Below, in pieces: positions 1 through 10,600 of a stretch of 64,000 nt of DNA (its first letter is position 1; each line of letters opens with the position of its first letter). Source of the stretch: Schoenobius gigantellus (Eukaryota; Arthropoda; Insecta; Lepidoptera; Crambidae); assembly GCA_963935595.1 (NCBI GenBank), contig OZ012549.1:36541318-36605317 (forward strand), in the 5' to 3' direction. Under the pieces are notes generated by a model, which was given only the letters and a program-made list of their open reading frames with translations, was not told the origin of the DNA and made no database searches. Both the position numbers and the translations under genes were made by a program.

Positions 1-659
1 TAACAGGGACAGGATTATTTTATAAATAAAATTATACGATAATACTATCCTTGCAAGAAAGATGGCACTTCCTGGTGAAGGCTGTTTTTTGTGTGGAAGT
101 CTATTTACATGCTAGTTTTCATATTCTAGAGTACAGTACGCATTTATAAGAACTAAAATTAAACTTACTTATTACATAACAATTTGCCTCGAATACGAAA
201 ATAACGACGACAATATGAAAGGTTTCTATAGTGCAGCGAAAGACAAGTCGAAATGGGGAACAATGGGAGACATATATATATTATAGTTTAGTTAACATAT
301 TATTGTTTAGTAGCGGCTAGGAAATCTTTTTATTGTTGTCAATTAAAGTGATATGGGAAAAAGACAAATCAGTCGTGGTTGGAAAAGCGTGCTGGTGAGG
401 CTAGTGTAGAATAAGCTAATTCTATTATTTACAGGCCTGCGTGTAGATTAAGGTAGATTAGAGAAAAAAAAAGTAGTTTGCAAGCACTAGCCCCGGAGTG
501 ATCCAGTATTTCTTAATCACTCCATATCACTTCGCGGTAAAATTAAAACATACGAAATACCTGACAAGGCTGTTTCATATAATTATATCGTAGAAAGGGG
601 ACGGGTGGAGAGAATTATAACATTTATTTCAGCGTCAAGAGTTGTTCCAGAGCGAGATA

Positions 660-801
660 GGTCTGGGATCTCCATGCTTGTATATTCGAATATAATTTGT
701 TAAGTAGTGTGTTTTGGGTAGGGGGAGGGTTGAGTTATGGATCCAAAAGCATAGTTTTTCCTACCCTAGTAGGTAGCTACCCAAGGTGGAGATCCAAGAC
801 C
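660..801. repeat. Imperfect inverted repeat inside the LTR
   Basis: GGTCTGGGATCTCCA near 660 is answered by its near reverse complement ending at about 801 (TGGAGATCCAAGACC). Inside, a G-rich run near 717 faces CCTACC and GTAGCTACCC runs near 760-783. The RNA could fold into a long stem. The same structure lies at 9941-10082 in the 3' LTR. Function unknown. Confidence 0.5.
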
Positions 802-1057
802 GAGAAGACTACAGAGGTTTGTGTTTTATTTTAGGGTTGCCTGGATTCAATTAAAATTGTAAAATCAATAAAATGTAGAAGATTGATTAATTTGTCCTAA
901 TTTTAGTTATTTTGCTTCACAAAGCTAAATAAATAGTAATCCAGGCAGGTCATTTGTTTGTTGCCAATGGAAAATTGAATGATCTTTATTAAACCATATT
1001 TAAATTATTAAAAAGAACTCATCATTCAATTTGAAATGGTAAAATGTATTTTATTTG

Positions 1058-1500
1058 ATTTTAATTCGGGTTTTTGATTTTGTTGTTACTCGTTAACATT
1101 TTATTTTATATATTTTATCTAGAATATTCTCTGATTATTTTAATTCGTGTTTTTTGATTTTGTTATTTTGATGTTTCTTGACTAACATTTCATTTTATAT
1201 GTTTTGTCAAGAACATTCTCTGAATATTTTAATTCGGGTTTTTGATTTTGTTATTTTGATGTTTCTTGACTAAAATTACATTTTATATGTTTTGTCAAGA
1301 ACATTCTCTGAATATTTTAATTCGGGTTTTTGATTTTGTTATTTTGATGTTTCTTGACTAAAATTACATTTTATATGTTTTGTCAAGAACATTCTCTGAA
1401 TATTTTAATTCGGGTTTTTTGATTTTGTTATTTTGTTGTTATTTGTTGACATTTTATTTTATATGTTTTGTTTAGAACCTTCTCTGTTATTTTAATTCGG
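1058..1500 (+). repeat. Minisatellite of about 78-89 bp units in the LTR
   Basis: Five to six diverged tandem units each begin near TTTTAATTCGGGTTTTTGA and carry TCAAGAACATTCTCTGAATA. Unit starts are near 1059, 1137, 1226, 1313, 1402 and 1488; the two central units are almost identical. The array is repeated at 10339-10781 in the 3' LTR. It is noncoding. Confidence 0.85.
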
Positions 1501-2678
1501 GTATGCTTTGGTTGCTATTTTATTTGTACTTGACCCCTAAAATGTTTTATATTAAAAATATTTTATTAACATTCATTTACTCTATCGCTAATTGATTTAC
1601 GTGCACACGTGCCATTAAGATAAAACTTAGTATTCTCTTTCATTGATCCGCGAAATGAAACGCTATATCTATATTTAACTATTATAATTAATACAATATA
1701 AGCCTTGTTTCACTGGCTAAAACCCTACGAGATAATACACAATATACACTAAAGAGTTAGTGATTGTAAGTTTTGAATTTAGGGAGATGTTTCGATTTGT
1801 TTAAAGTGGGATAGTTAGGTTGGTATGATGGCTTTATTAAATTAACCTAGGAACTTGTGTTGGACCTTATTTGTTGATTGCTCGACCAGATGACACTACA
1901 CTTCAATGGACTTCTGTAATGTTTGGTGTTAGGTTAAATAAAGTTCTTAGGCGAGTTGAAATGATAGCTTACCTAGAACAATTATATTTACGGAAATCCA
2001 TACTCTACACGCAGCGAACAGGCTGCAATGATGCCAAACTCGTACACTACACAAGCTCCAACTTGGGGAAAGTATAATGGGCAAAAGGTTATTCTGGATA
2101 GGGAAGAAGGAGCAGTTGGATAGCTATCGCTTATATTCCATTGATATATTACCATATCTTGGATGAGACCTGTAGGTCTTTGCAGTCTCTGAGGGGGCCT
2201 TTGAACTCTACGGTTAAGACCCTCTGACTTTAGTCGCCTCACAACCGGCTACTTGTCCTGATATCGGTAATAAGTAGGTGAGGCGATATTTGTTCATGCT
2301 AGTTCTGACTATTGTTCAGAATCTCCGACGGCTTATTATGGTTTATTCAGGTTGGTTGAAAGACACATAACACCTCAGATTTCATTTCTGTTAAAGCAAC
2401 TAATGAATAACCACATATTTCATTTTATTAAATTTAATTTAGTTGAAATAAAAGCCTAATGCAGTACTAGGAGGGAATTTTAAGGACCGACTCAACATAG
2501 TATAGTTTATTATCAATTTATACTACAAGCAACAAAGATTTCTATAATATTAAAATAGTATAGGTACGAAACTTTAATCTTGTAGGTACATGTTAGTGGA
2601 ATAGGATAGTTATGAGCTAAGTTTGCATCTAGTATCAAATTTATTATTTTTATTATTCGGAAGCGCTGTCTCAATGAC

Positions 2679-3148
2679 TTAAGAGAGTAAGGAGCCTGGG
2701 AGGGGGCGGCTCACAGAAATTTAGTTTATTGATTGCAGCCTGAAGAATAAAACTAAATTGAAACAAATATCAAATATGTCAATCAAATAGTACTATTGGT
2801 TTATTGTTAATGGTGCAAATTGATGTTCTGTGTTATAAGGTCCATTAGGTTCTAGAAAGTATTATTTTAACTAAACTAGTAGCAATTATAGACTTAGTTG
2901 CATCTGCAATTTATTTGAATCTTTATAAGTTGTTTTCGAAGAATTTAATCGCGGTGTTCAAGGATTTAAGAGAGTAAGGAGTCTGGGAGGGGGGTGGCTC
3001 ACAGAAAAATGGATTTTTGAACACATTCCGCTTAACGTTTAGTATTATTTAAATTTGCAAAACCCCTTATTGACATACATCTATGACGTTTGTTATCAGT
3101 GGCTTAGGAGAGTAAGGAGTCTGGGAGGGGGGTGGCTCACAGAAAAAT
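2679..3148 (+). repeat. Three spaced copies of a 40-bp G-rich motif in the LTR
   Basis: A motif with core GAGAGTAAGGAG followed by CTGGGAGGGG and GGCTCACAGAAA occurs at 2679-2720, 2966-3007 and 3104-3147, with unrelated sequence between. The last two are nearly identical over 40 bases and the first differs at a few sites. The 3' LTR carries them at 11960-12429. The spacing (287 and 138 bases) argues against a simple tandem array. A binding site for a DNA-binding protein is one possibility; nothing in the sequence names the factor. Confidence 0.8.
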
Positions 3149-3627
3149 AAGCTATTCATCACGGACTGAGGTGCATACAATAAGAGGTTGTTAACGTAAA
3201 ATTACTTTTGTCAAAGCAGATGCTAACTAATGTTATGGGGTAGGATATTAGAGGTAGGATTGCTAGGTAGGATAGGGCTTGAGGAACTTCCGAGTGGTTC
3301 TGGAAGGGGGGAGTGTATAAGGCAGGTTTGGATAGACACTCACCATGTGGGGCGCAGGATGGAGCTCAACATTTCCTCAATTTTTTTAAAAATTCTTATA
3401 TGTAGTTACATTTCTCTCCCTCTTAATCTATAGTATGCAAATACTCTTACAACAAGGGAATAATTTAAACATGAACATAAACTCTACTCTCAAAAGAATC
3501 TGGTTACTACTACAACAAAGGGTTCATAGACGATAACTTGGCCATATTAGTACTGAACCCTGAAATCCATCTTTAATTAAATTTATCGAAATTAAGAGCT
3601 TTGGACTCGTCCGAAACAGTTACAATT

Positions 3628-3645
3628 TGGTGCCGTGACCAGGAT
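3628..3645 (+). promoter_or_regulatory. Primer binding site, tRNA-His type
   Basis: TGGTGCCGTGACCAGGAT starts three bases after the LTR end (CA at 3623-3624). It is complementary to the 3' end of an insect-type histidine tRNA with CCA added, as I recall that tRNA. Here the tRNA would prime minus-strand DNA synthesis. The site fixes the orientation of the element and the 5' LTR boundary. Confidence 0.85.
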
Positions 3646-4034
3646 AAAAAAAAGGGGAATGTACTAATAATTCAACATTCATGTAGGTTTTATAACCTAC
3701 AATTTGCTGTCCGTGAAATGGAGTGAGCTCAGAGTTTATGGATTGCCTTATGTTCAGTAGGGTTAAATTACCTTGGGGGTGCATTTTTATTATTATTCTT
3801 ATATTTCTGAAAATTGCTTGTACACTTTGTTGTTATTATCATTTTATTATTATTATTTTGTTACTATTCATATTTTACTGAAAAGTGCTTGGGCACTTCG
3901 GTGCGTTATTAACGTTTATTTTAAAAAATACATTCGGGTTTATTCGTGTTTTGACAGTTATTTTATATTTGAGAACAAGGAGAAAAATTGTGTAGATTTA
4001 GGGAGACATTGGAACACATTTGACATTTTATTTT

Positions 4035-4043
4035 CTGTTTTAG
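4035..4043 (+). promoter_or_regulatory. Possible 3' splice site ahead of the gag-like ORF
   Basis: TTTTCTGTTTTAG ends at 4043, a pyrimidine-rich acceptor 68 bases before the ATG at 4112. Together with the GTAAGT donor in the LTR (7656 in the 3' LTR copy, outside the window in the 5' copy) it could remove almost all of the long LTR leader from the mRNA. Inference only. Confidence 0.35.
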
Positions 4044-4111
4044 GGAATCTGTTGATTTAATCAAACTATTGCGGAATCGTGATTTTTCTACATCTATAAT
4101 TATTTTTTAAA

Positions 4112-4489
4112 ATGAAGAGATCAAATAAAAAACAAATTCCAGCAACAAGTGATCCCTTAATTAGGAAGAGATCTAAGGCAAATTTTAATAGCATGGTTCG
4201 CTTGCTGCGGCGTACTATTGGAACACTATCAAAAAAAAATAATCAAGAGGAGGAAATAAAAAACGTTCCAAGAACGACACAAAATTCAGCTGATATTCCA
4301 ATTGAATCTCCACAAATTCGAGATAATACTAATAAATACACTAAAATTGTTTATAATTTGCAAAATATTCTATTGGAAAAGCCATCATTTGCGGATAAAA
4401 AGTCAGGTCATCTCGTTACCTTTATTGAGAATTTGAAAAGTTTTCTACAAAATTTACTGAAAGTGGAAAAAAAGATAGAAATAGCCTAA
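4112..4489 (+). CDS. Gag-like ORF, unrecognised, 125 aa
   Basis: This is the first ORF after the primer site, where an LTR retrotransposon keeps gag. The product is lysine/arginine-rich at the N terminus (residues 1-46) and has a more hydrophobic, possibly helical part at residues 73-120. There is no CCHC zinc knuckle and no motif I recognise. A complete gag is usually 350 or more residues, so this is either a truncated gag or a short protein of the element. The ATG at 4112 is the first in frame. The call as gag rests on position alone. Confidence 0.4.
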   Translation: MKRSNKKQIPATSDPLIRKRSKANFNSMVRLLRRTIGTLSKKNNQEEEIKNVPRTTQNSADIPIESPQIRDNTNKYTKIVYNLQNILLEKPSFADKKSGHLVTFIENLKSFLQNLLKVEKKIEIA

Positions 4490-5342
4490 ATGGCGAACCT
4501 AAAATTGATCGTTGATTATTTGATTAGTTGGCAAAATCTTATGATTTCAAAAAGATTTTGAATACGCATTGTATTGGGAAGAAATGGAACAGAATGTTCT
4601 ACGTCGTAAAATAGTGTCAAAAATGTGAGACTGAACAAAATACTAAATTTGATAGGACAGGCAACATACACTACATACCAGAACAACTGTTTGTAGCTAA
4701 TGTTATGAGACATTTTTCCGAAATCAATTCAACAATTTGTTGAATAGAAACAGGGCATTGTTGAATAGAAACACTATAAAATAAACAGAGTTTCTACGAA
4801 AAGTATAATTCTAATCAGCACGAAACTACGTCTAAGCCAACGTCTAAACAAAGACAAATAATACTCAAATCGATAACGGACAACGGATTTGAAATAAGGG
4901 TGGTTCAGTTTTCACGAGAAAAACTGTAAATATGCAAGAGATAAATTGAAGAAACCGATAACTGTAATACGCCAGCTCGCAAGGTTAAAGGGGATATTTG
5001 TTGGAAAACAAAGCTCAAGATGGACTAGGTCCCAGGAAATAGGTAGTTTAGGAATAAGAAATCATGGCATTAAATTTTCCATTCAACTTCAAAAATATTG
5101 TGATCATATCGGCATAGGCCGATAATAGTATTCAAAATAATTATGATTTAGATTCTTAAATTCATATTTTAATTGAAACTGTACAGAGGAGGGATGTGAT
5201 TAGAGATCAGATACGTGTTAGTTATAAACCTAATAATGATTTATTACTTAACAATGAGTGCCAATCAACAAACTCGGTATTTAAAAGTAAACTAGGGTGT
5301 GTCAATTGTTATAAGCACGAGATTAAGTTGACGTTAAGTTAA
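4490..5342 (+). other. Internal region without intact ORF
   Basis: This lies where the rest of gag and the protease would be expected. All frames are broken by stops, and I recognise no aspartic protease motif (DTG/DSG). It is probably decayed or rearranged coding sequence. Region 4741-4790 holds a short repeat of GTTGAATAGAAACA. Confidence 0.5.
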
Positions 5343-5810
5343 TGGAGCGTTCTCTAGTTGTAAAAAGGTCTTACCCAGTGCTATACTCTTACAGGTTTAA
5401 AATACAAGAAAAGTTGGATGAAACGGGAGAATTAGGAATAATTAGTCTTATGCCTACACCTTACAGTAGTTTTTTTAACATTCACACTAAAAAGGGATGG
5501 ATCACTTAGAATATTGTTAGATGCCAGGGAATCAAATGAGTATATGATTGCCGAAATCAAAAAAATCTCCGATGCAAATAGACGTTCTAAATTAATTTCT
5601 TGGTAAATACATTAGAACTACATTAGACCTTTATAATGCATATTTTCAGATCCCCATTACAAAGGAGAGTAGGAAGTACGCTGGTTTTACTTTTAATGGG
5701 AAATCTTATTTTTATAACGTATTGCCTTAGGGATTAAAAACATCCGTCGGTAGTTTAAGTAGAGAGCTATGGATAAAATATTGACACCTGACGTTAAAGA
5801 TTTTGTGTAA
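5343..5810 (+). pseudogene. Ty3/gypsy-type reverse transcriptase fragment
   Basis: The conceptual translation in shifting frames reads as the N-terminal half of a Ty3/gypsy (errantivirus-like) RT. A primer-grip-like stretch GELGIISLMPTPYSS near 5430-5475 is followed by LLDAR near 5518, then LDLYNAYFQIPI near 5625 (the region of the first catalytic aspartate) and AGFTFNGKSYFYNVLP near 5680. A TAG stop at about 5728 and at least one frameshift break it. The YxDD block, connection, RNase H and most of integrase are missing: the sequence jumps near 5800 to the integrase tail. The element cannot supply its own RT. Confidence 0.75.
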
Positions 5811-6169
5811 ATTACTTGGACGACCTGGTTATTATCACGACAAGTACTTTAGATCAACATTTAGTAACATTGGAGACATACAAGAAATGGTTCGACAAAA
5901 TTCAAAATTAGCGAGTAGGGTTAGGAATAACAAATATGATCTTTATCATAGGTTGATTAAATATCAGATTGGAGAATTACCTAAAGCTTAAAAGGTTTAA
6001 TAAATCTGATGCAAAAATGAAAATTACTAGAAAGTTTCAATTACTCTATGAAGGACCATTTGTTGTTGCAGCTGTACCGAATCCGAATGTATATACGCTG
6101 ATTGATCCTGAAACAAAACAGTTGAAGGGGAATTTTAATGTCATAAATATTTCAGAGTATTATGTATAA
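5811..6169 (+). pseudogene. Integrase C-terminal remnant (GPF-type domain)
   Basis: Two overlapping frames (to about 5991, then to the TAA at 6167) read as the C-terminal end of a Ty3/gypsy integrase. The key stretch is KFQLLYEGPFVVAAV near 6034-6078, matching the GPY/F module that follows the integrase core in this family, then YTLIDPETKQLKGNFNVINI up to the stop. The catalytic DDE core is absent. A frameshift lies near 5990, where the first frame stops and the second continues. No env-like ORF follows, so the element is a deletion derivative. Confidence 0.7.
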
Positions 6170-6552
6170 TTGTTTAGTTATAGGTTATTATCGTTGTAAT
6201 TCTTGAAATGAGTAAGATTTAATAAAGTCTTAATTATAAAAGTTGGGAAAATGAATATTGAGTTGAATTATATAGAGTCAGTCGGGACGGGAAATGGCTC
6301 AAATACACCTAAATTATCTGATTTATTTTAATGATTTTGAATTCATTAAAATAATTATTAATGAAAAAAAAACAACAAACACTTACCAAAAATAAAACAT
6401 TGATTTAGTTCTTTAATCCTGTTATGTGTATTTGGTGGGGAGAAGGGAGGCCATTCATAATAAATAAAGTTTTGAAAATTAGACAGTAAAATTTTATTTG
6501 GTTGAAACGGATATAGTGAAACCCTTTCACCATTAAAATTTTAGGGGGTGAT
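6170..6552 (+). promoter_or_regulatory. 3' internal region ending in a polypurine tract
   Basis: AT-rich sequence with no ORF. Near 6434-6450 is a purine-rich GGGGAGAAGGGAGG, and directly before the 3' LTR is TTTTAGGGGGTGAT (6539-6552), which I take as the primer for plus-strand synthesis. The next bases are TGTAAC, the inverted complement of the LTR end GTTACA. Confidence 0.65.
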
Positions 6553-7349
6553 TGTAACGATCGTCTCGTACATGAATCAAAGGTTAATTGATCGGTTAGT
6601 AGTAATGATTTAATAAGAATTGAGAAGGGATGTTAGATTAGAGACAGAAGGCGAGTAGCTATGACCATTTATAAGCTCATTATAAATAAGATTAGATCAG
6701 TTATTAAGAAGGGGATTTGGCACGGAGAATGTATTTCCTGTTTGATTTAGAGCGGCAATTTTACACGGAGAATGAATGTCAACGATGTTTTAGGAGCAGG
6801 GATTTAGCATTTTTGTAAAATGCAATTGTAGCCTATTCAAGTAGTTTTCCAAGAAATAATTAATAGGGGTACATTTGATATACATTTAATTATATATATT
6901 TTTTTACGGAATTAAAAGGTCATATTGTGGAGATATTGGTATGGAGAAGGATTTTTTTTATCAACCTATTGTTCTTCTGAACTAAAAGAATAGAACTATT
7001 TATTTTAATCCTTACAATACTACAATAGTATGATATTTCATCAATTTTGGCTTTGATGTATTACGGACGGTTAGTTAGTCAGTTAAAATAATAAAATATT
7101 GAACACTTTAACAATTCATAAATAAAAGACGTCGAGCGGGATTTTACAGTTAAATAGCTATTAGACGAAGCCTTTCCACCTTTTTTTTTCTATTATAAAC
7201 CTATATGTTCGGTATTATGGTGTGTGTAATACTTTGTGTTGTTTGTTTGTTTAAGAATTTTAATCATGTTGCTATTAGTGAAGGAGTCGTATATACCCAA
7301 ATTCGTATGCTCTTTATGGAGCGTTCAAGCGCCGATCGCAGTGTTCGAC

Positions 7350-7513
7350 TGAGGTTAGAGAGGGAGAGAAAGCTGACGTGGCACTTGCGTAGGAGTAGGA
7401 TAGCAAAAAAAAATGGTTGCGACTTGCGTTCGCAATGTTTGGTTTGAGGTTAGAGAGGGAGAGAAAACTGACGTGGCACTTGCGCAGGAGTAGGATAGCA
7501 AGAAAATGGTTGA
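7350..7513 (+). repeat. Direct repeat upstream of the LTR TATA box
   Basis: About 68 bases starting TGAGGTTAGAGAGGGAGAGA occur at 7350 and again at 7445 (offset 95). Both carry TGACGTGGCACTTGCG, whose TGACGT resembles a CREB/ATF half site, and GGAGTAGGATAGCA. Tandem repeats just upstream of a TATA box are the layout of retroviral U3 enhancers; that role is inferred from position. Confidence 0.75.
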
Positions 7514-7561
7514 GGCGAGTTTTGTTGACTTGAATCGCTTTGTTTTCTGGATCGGCCGGTC

Positions 7562-7569
7562 TATATAAG
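7562..7569 (+). promoter_or_regulatory. TATA box of the LTR promoter
   Basis: TATATAAG sits just downstream of the duplicated U3 block. A start near 7590-7602 (ATTCAAGTTCGGT) would be at the usual distance of about 30 bases. The leader that follows is GC-richer than its surroundings. This would place the U3/R border about 1.04 kb into the LTR. Confidence 0.55.
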
Positions 7570-7655
7570 GCGAAGGGAGGAAGATTTGGGATGATTATTC
7601 AAGTTCGGTCGCGAAAGTGTAAGTTTAATAGTGCGCAAAGTGCGAGCGGCAGTCG

Positions 7656-7661
7656 GTAAGT
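7656..7661 (+). promoter_or_regulatory. Possible 5' splice site in the LTR leader
   Basis: GTCGGTAAGT gives a good donor match (GTAAGT) about 60 bases after the inferred start. It could allow splicing across the long U5 to the internal acceptor near 4043 in the element RNA. No transcript data are available to me. Confidence 0.35.
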
Positions 7662-10600
7662 CCTTAAGATTTTGTTGCTTGAGATTTCTTCTGTTTGTGG
7701 AGGTGTGGTTACGAATAAATAGGTTTTTATTAAACAATTTTCTCATGAAGGGCTAATAATAAAAATATAAAGAACTAATTGTTATTTTGAAATAAAATTC
7801 TTGAAGTTTACCTTAGTTAAACGATGAAAGGCTCATTTAGAAATTATAATTATTGTTGAGGTAGGAATGTTCACGATGTTTTTCGTAATAGAGCACGGGG
7901 TAGGAATAGTCTGCCTAGAAATTTTACGGGTATTTTTATTTTGTGGAATTTAATATCAGTCTATCTATTAGTTTGGAGATTTATTTGATGCGTAGTGTAG
8001 AGCATAAGCGTAATCGATACATAAACAAACATCACACTAACAGTACACTTACAGTACGCGTTACAAACATAATTCAAGACATTTGCACATACAATAATAC
8101 TGTACGCGATTCAACATAAAGTTGTGTTGAGCTAGGGTGCTAATAATATATCGCCCAAGTCCGGCCAGCTTAACACTTACGGCAGAGCTGAGAGGGAATA
8201 CCTTCAGTGAATCCTACATACGAGTTGGGTTTGGCGAGTACTTTCCTAGGGCAAATAATGCCGACTATCTAGAGGTCCTCAATATTCCCGTACTCGACTC
8301 ATTTTACATACATTACATATAAATGCAATAAGCGTAGAGTAGCTAATTTAAAATGTGAGCGTAGCAAACAAACTGAAAGATGGACGTTACATTTAAAGTT
8401 AGAGTCAAATTCCAATTAATGACTTCTGAGCTTTCTAGGCAGACACATTAGTCAAAGAATAGTTTCATTTCAGTTAATAGAGTAGCAATTTTGGGGTTTA
8501 GATCAGGAAGGTATCAAGAGAATGGTCTGAGTCTCGTCCACGAATTTCGGATGAGATGCGGTACACATTTTCTTGAAATCTTGTTCTTTTATTTGCATTA
8601 TGTTTTATATATTCCTTGAATTTTGTGTGTGTTAGTCCAAATATAATACTCAATCTCACACGAACTTAGTAATAAGGTAGATATTATTCTTTTCAATTGG
8701 TCGTGCTTAATATTAATGAAATTTGTAATATTTTGCTTGAAGTTTAGTTTTAAGTTTGTTTTGAAACTTTAATACAGTGGACGTAATAATTTGGTATTAA
8801 TAGTTACAGTTTAAATTTCAAGCAATTAATAACCAATTGAATTGAAGTTCACTCATAAATATTTAGTTGACTTAATATAAAAAAAAAAATTAATTGAAGA
8901 TTTACAAAAAAAAAAAAAAACCTAGATATAAGGTAATATATTGTATATATATTGGGGTTATATACACATTTACATAACACTGTTTTGTATTGCAAGCATT
9001 TGGATTCTTTCAATAGTCTCGAGGTGAAATTGTAGAGTAATCTCAAGGATTTAGTTTTAAGTGTTAGGAGAATTTATCCAAATAGCTGAGGTGTTAACCT
9101 CTTAAAATTTTTAGATTACACATTCAGAATACTTTAAATTCAAACTAATGACTGAGTATTATATTGGACATAAGTTATTAAGGGAGTCATCCCTGGTGTA
9201 TAGGGACTGTACTTATATTAGTTTAAATAAAAAATAAATAAAAAAAAAAACATTGCCAGTTACGATACTGTAACTATAGACTAACAGGGACAGGATTATT
9301 TTATAAATAAAATTATACGATAATACTATCCTTGCAAGAAAGATGGCACTTCCTGGTGAAGGCTGTTTTTTGTGTGGAAGTCTATTTACATGCTAGTTTT
9401 CATATTCTAGAGTACAGTACGCATTTATAAGAACTAAAATTAAACTTACTTATTACATAACAATTTGCCTCGAATACGAAAATAACGACGACAATATGAA
9501 AGGTTTCTATAGTGCAGCGAAAGACAAGTCGAAATGGGGAACAATGGGAGACATATATATATTATAGTTTAGTTAACATATTATTGTTTAGTAGCGGCTA
9601 GGAAATCTTTTTATTGTTGTCAATTAAAGTGATATGGGAAAAAGACAAATCAGTCGTGGTTGGAAAAGCGTGCTGGTGAGGCTAGTGTAGAATAAGCTAA
9701 TTCTATTATTTACAGGCCTGCGTGTAGATTAAGGTAGATTAGAGAAAAAAAAAGTAGTTTGCAAGCACTAGCCCCGGAGTGATCCAGTATTTCTTAATCA
9801 CTCCATATCACTTCGCGGTAAAATTAAAACATACGAAATACCTGACAAGGCTGTTTCATATAATTATATCGTAGAAAGGGGACGGGGGGAGAGAATTATA
9901 ACATTTATTTCAGCGTCAAGAGTTGTTCCAGAGCGAGATAGGTCTGGGATCTCCATGCTTGTATATTCGAATATAATTTGTTAAGTAGTGTGTTTTGGGT
10001 AGGGGGAGGGTTGAGTTATGGATCCAAAAGCATAGTTTTTCCTACCCTAGTAGGTAGCTACCCAAGGTGGAGATCCAAGACCGAGAAGACTACAGAGGTT
10101 TGTGTTTTATTTTAGGGTTGCCTGGATTCAATTAAAATTGTAAAATCAATAAAATGTAGAAGATTGATTAATTTGTCCTAATTTTAGTTATTTTGCTTCA
10201 CAAAGCTAAATAAATAGTAATCCAGGCAGGTCATTTGTTTGTTGCCAATGGAAAATTGAATGATCTTTATTAAACCATATTTAAATTATTAAAAAGAACT
10301 CATCATTCAATTTGAAATGGTAAAATGTATTTTATTTGATTTTAATTCGGGTTTTTGATTTTGTTGTTACTCGTTAACATTTTATTTTATATATTTTATC
10401 TAGAATATTCTCTGATTATTTTAATTCGTGTTTTTTGATTTTGTTATTTTGATGTTTCTTGACTAACATTTCATTTTATATGTTTTGTCAAGAACATTCT
10501 CTGAATATTTTAATTCGGGTTTTTGATTTTGTTATTTTGATGTTTCTTGACTAAAATTACATTTTATATGTTTTGTCAAGAACATTCTCTGAATATTTTA

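Larger units (their letters stand above)
1..3624 (+). mobile_element. 5' LTR (downstream part) of a giant-LTR retrotransposon
   Basis: This stretch matches 9282-12905 at a constant offset of 9281 bases. Reading the copies side by side I saw one substitution (T at 606, G at 9887) and no indel. It ends GTTACA at 3624, three bases before a tRNA primer site, so it is the 3' part of a 5' LTR whose first 2.7 kb lie before the window. No known protein domain is visible in it; the short open frames (for example 1871-2077) look incidental. It contains a minisatellite and three copies of a G-rich motif, listed separately. The near-identity of the two LTRs implies a recent insertion. Confidence 0.88.

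Noticed and set aside
1871..2242. Short frames in both strands of the LTR (repeated at 11152-11523)
   Set aside because: Both copies are LTR duplicates; the frames overlap each other antisense and show no domain or codon pattern. I treat them as chance.
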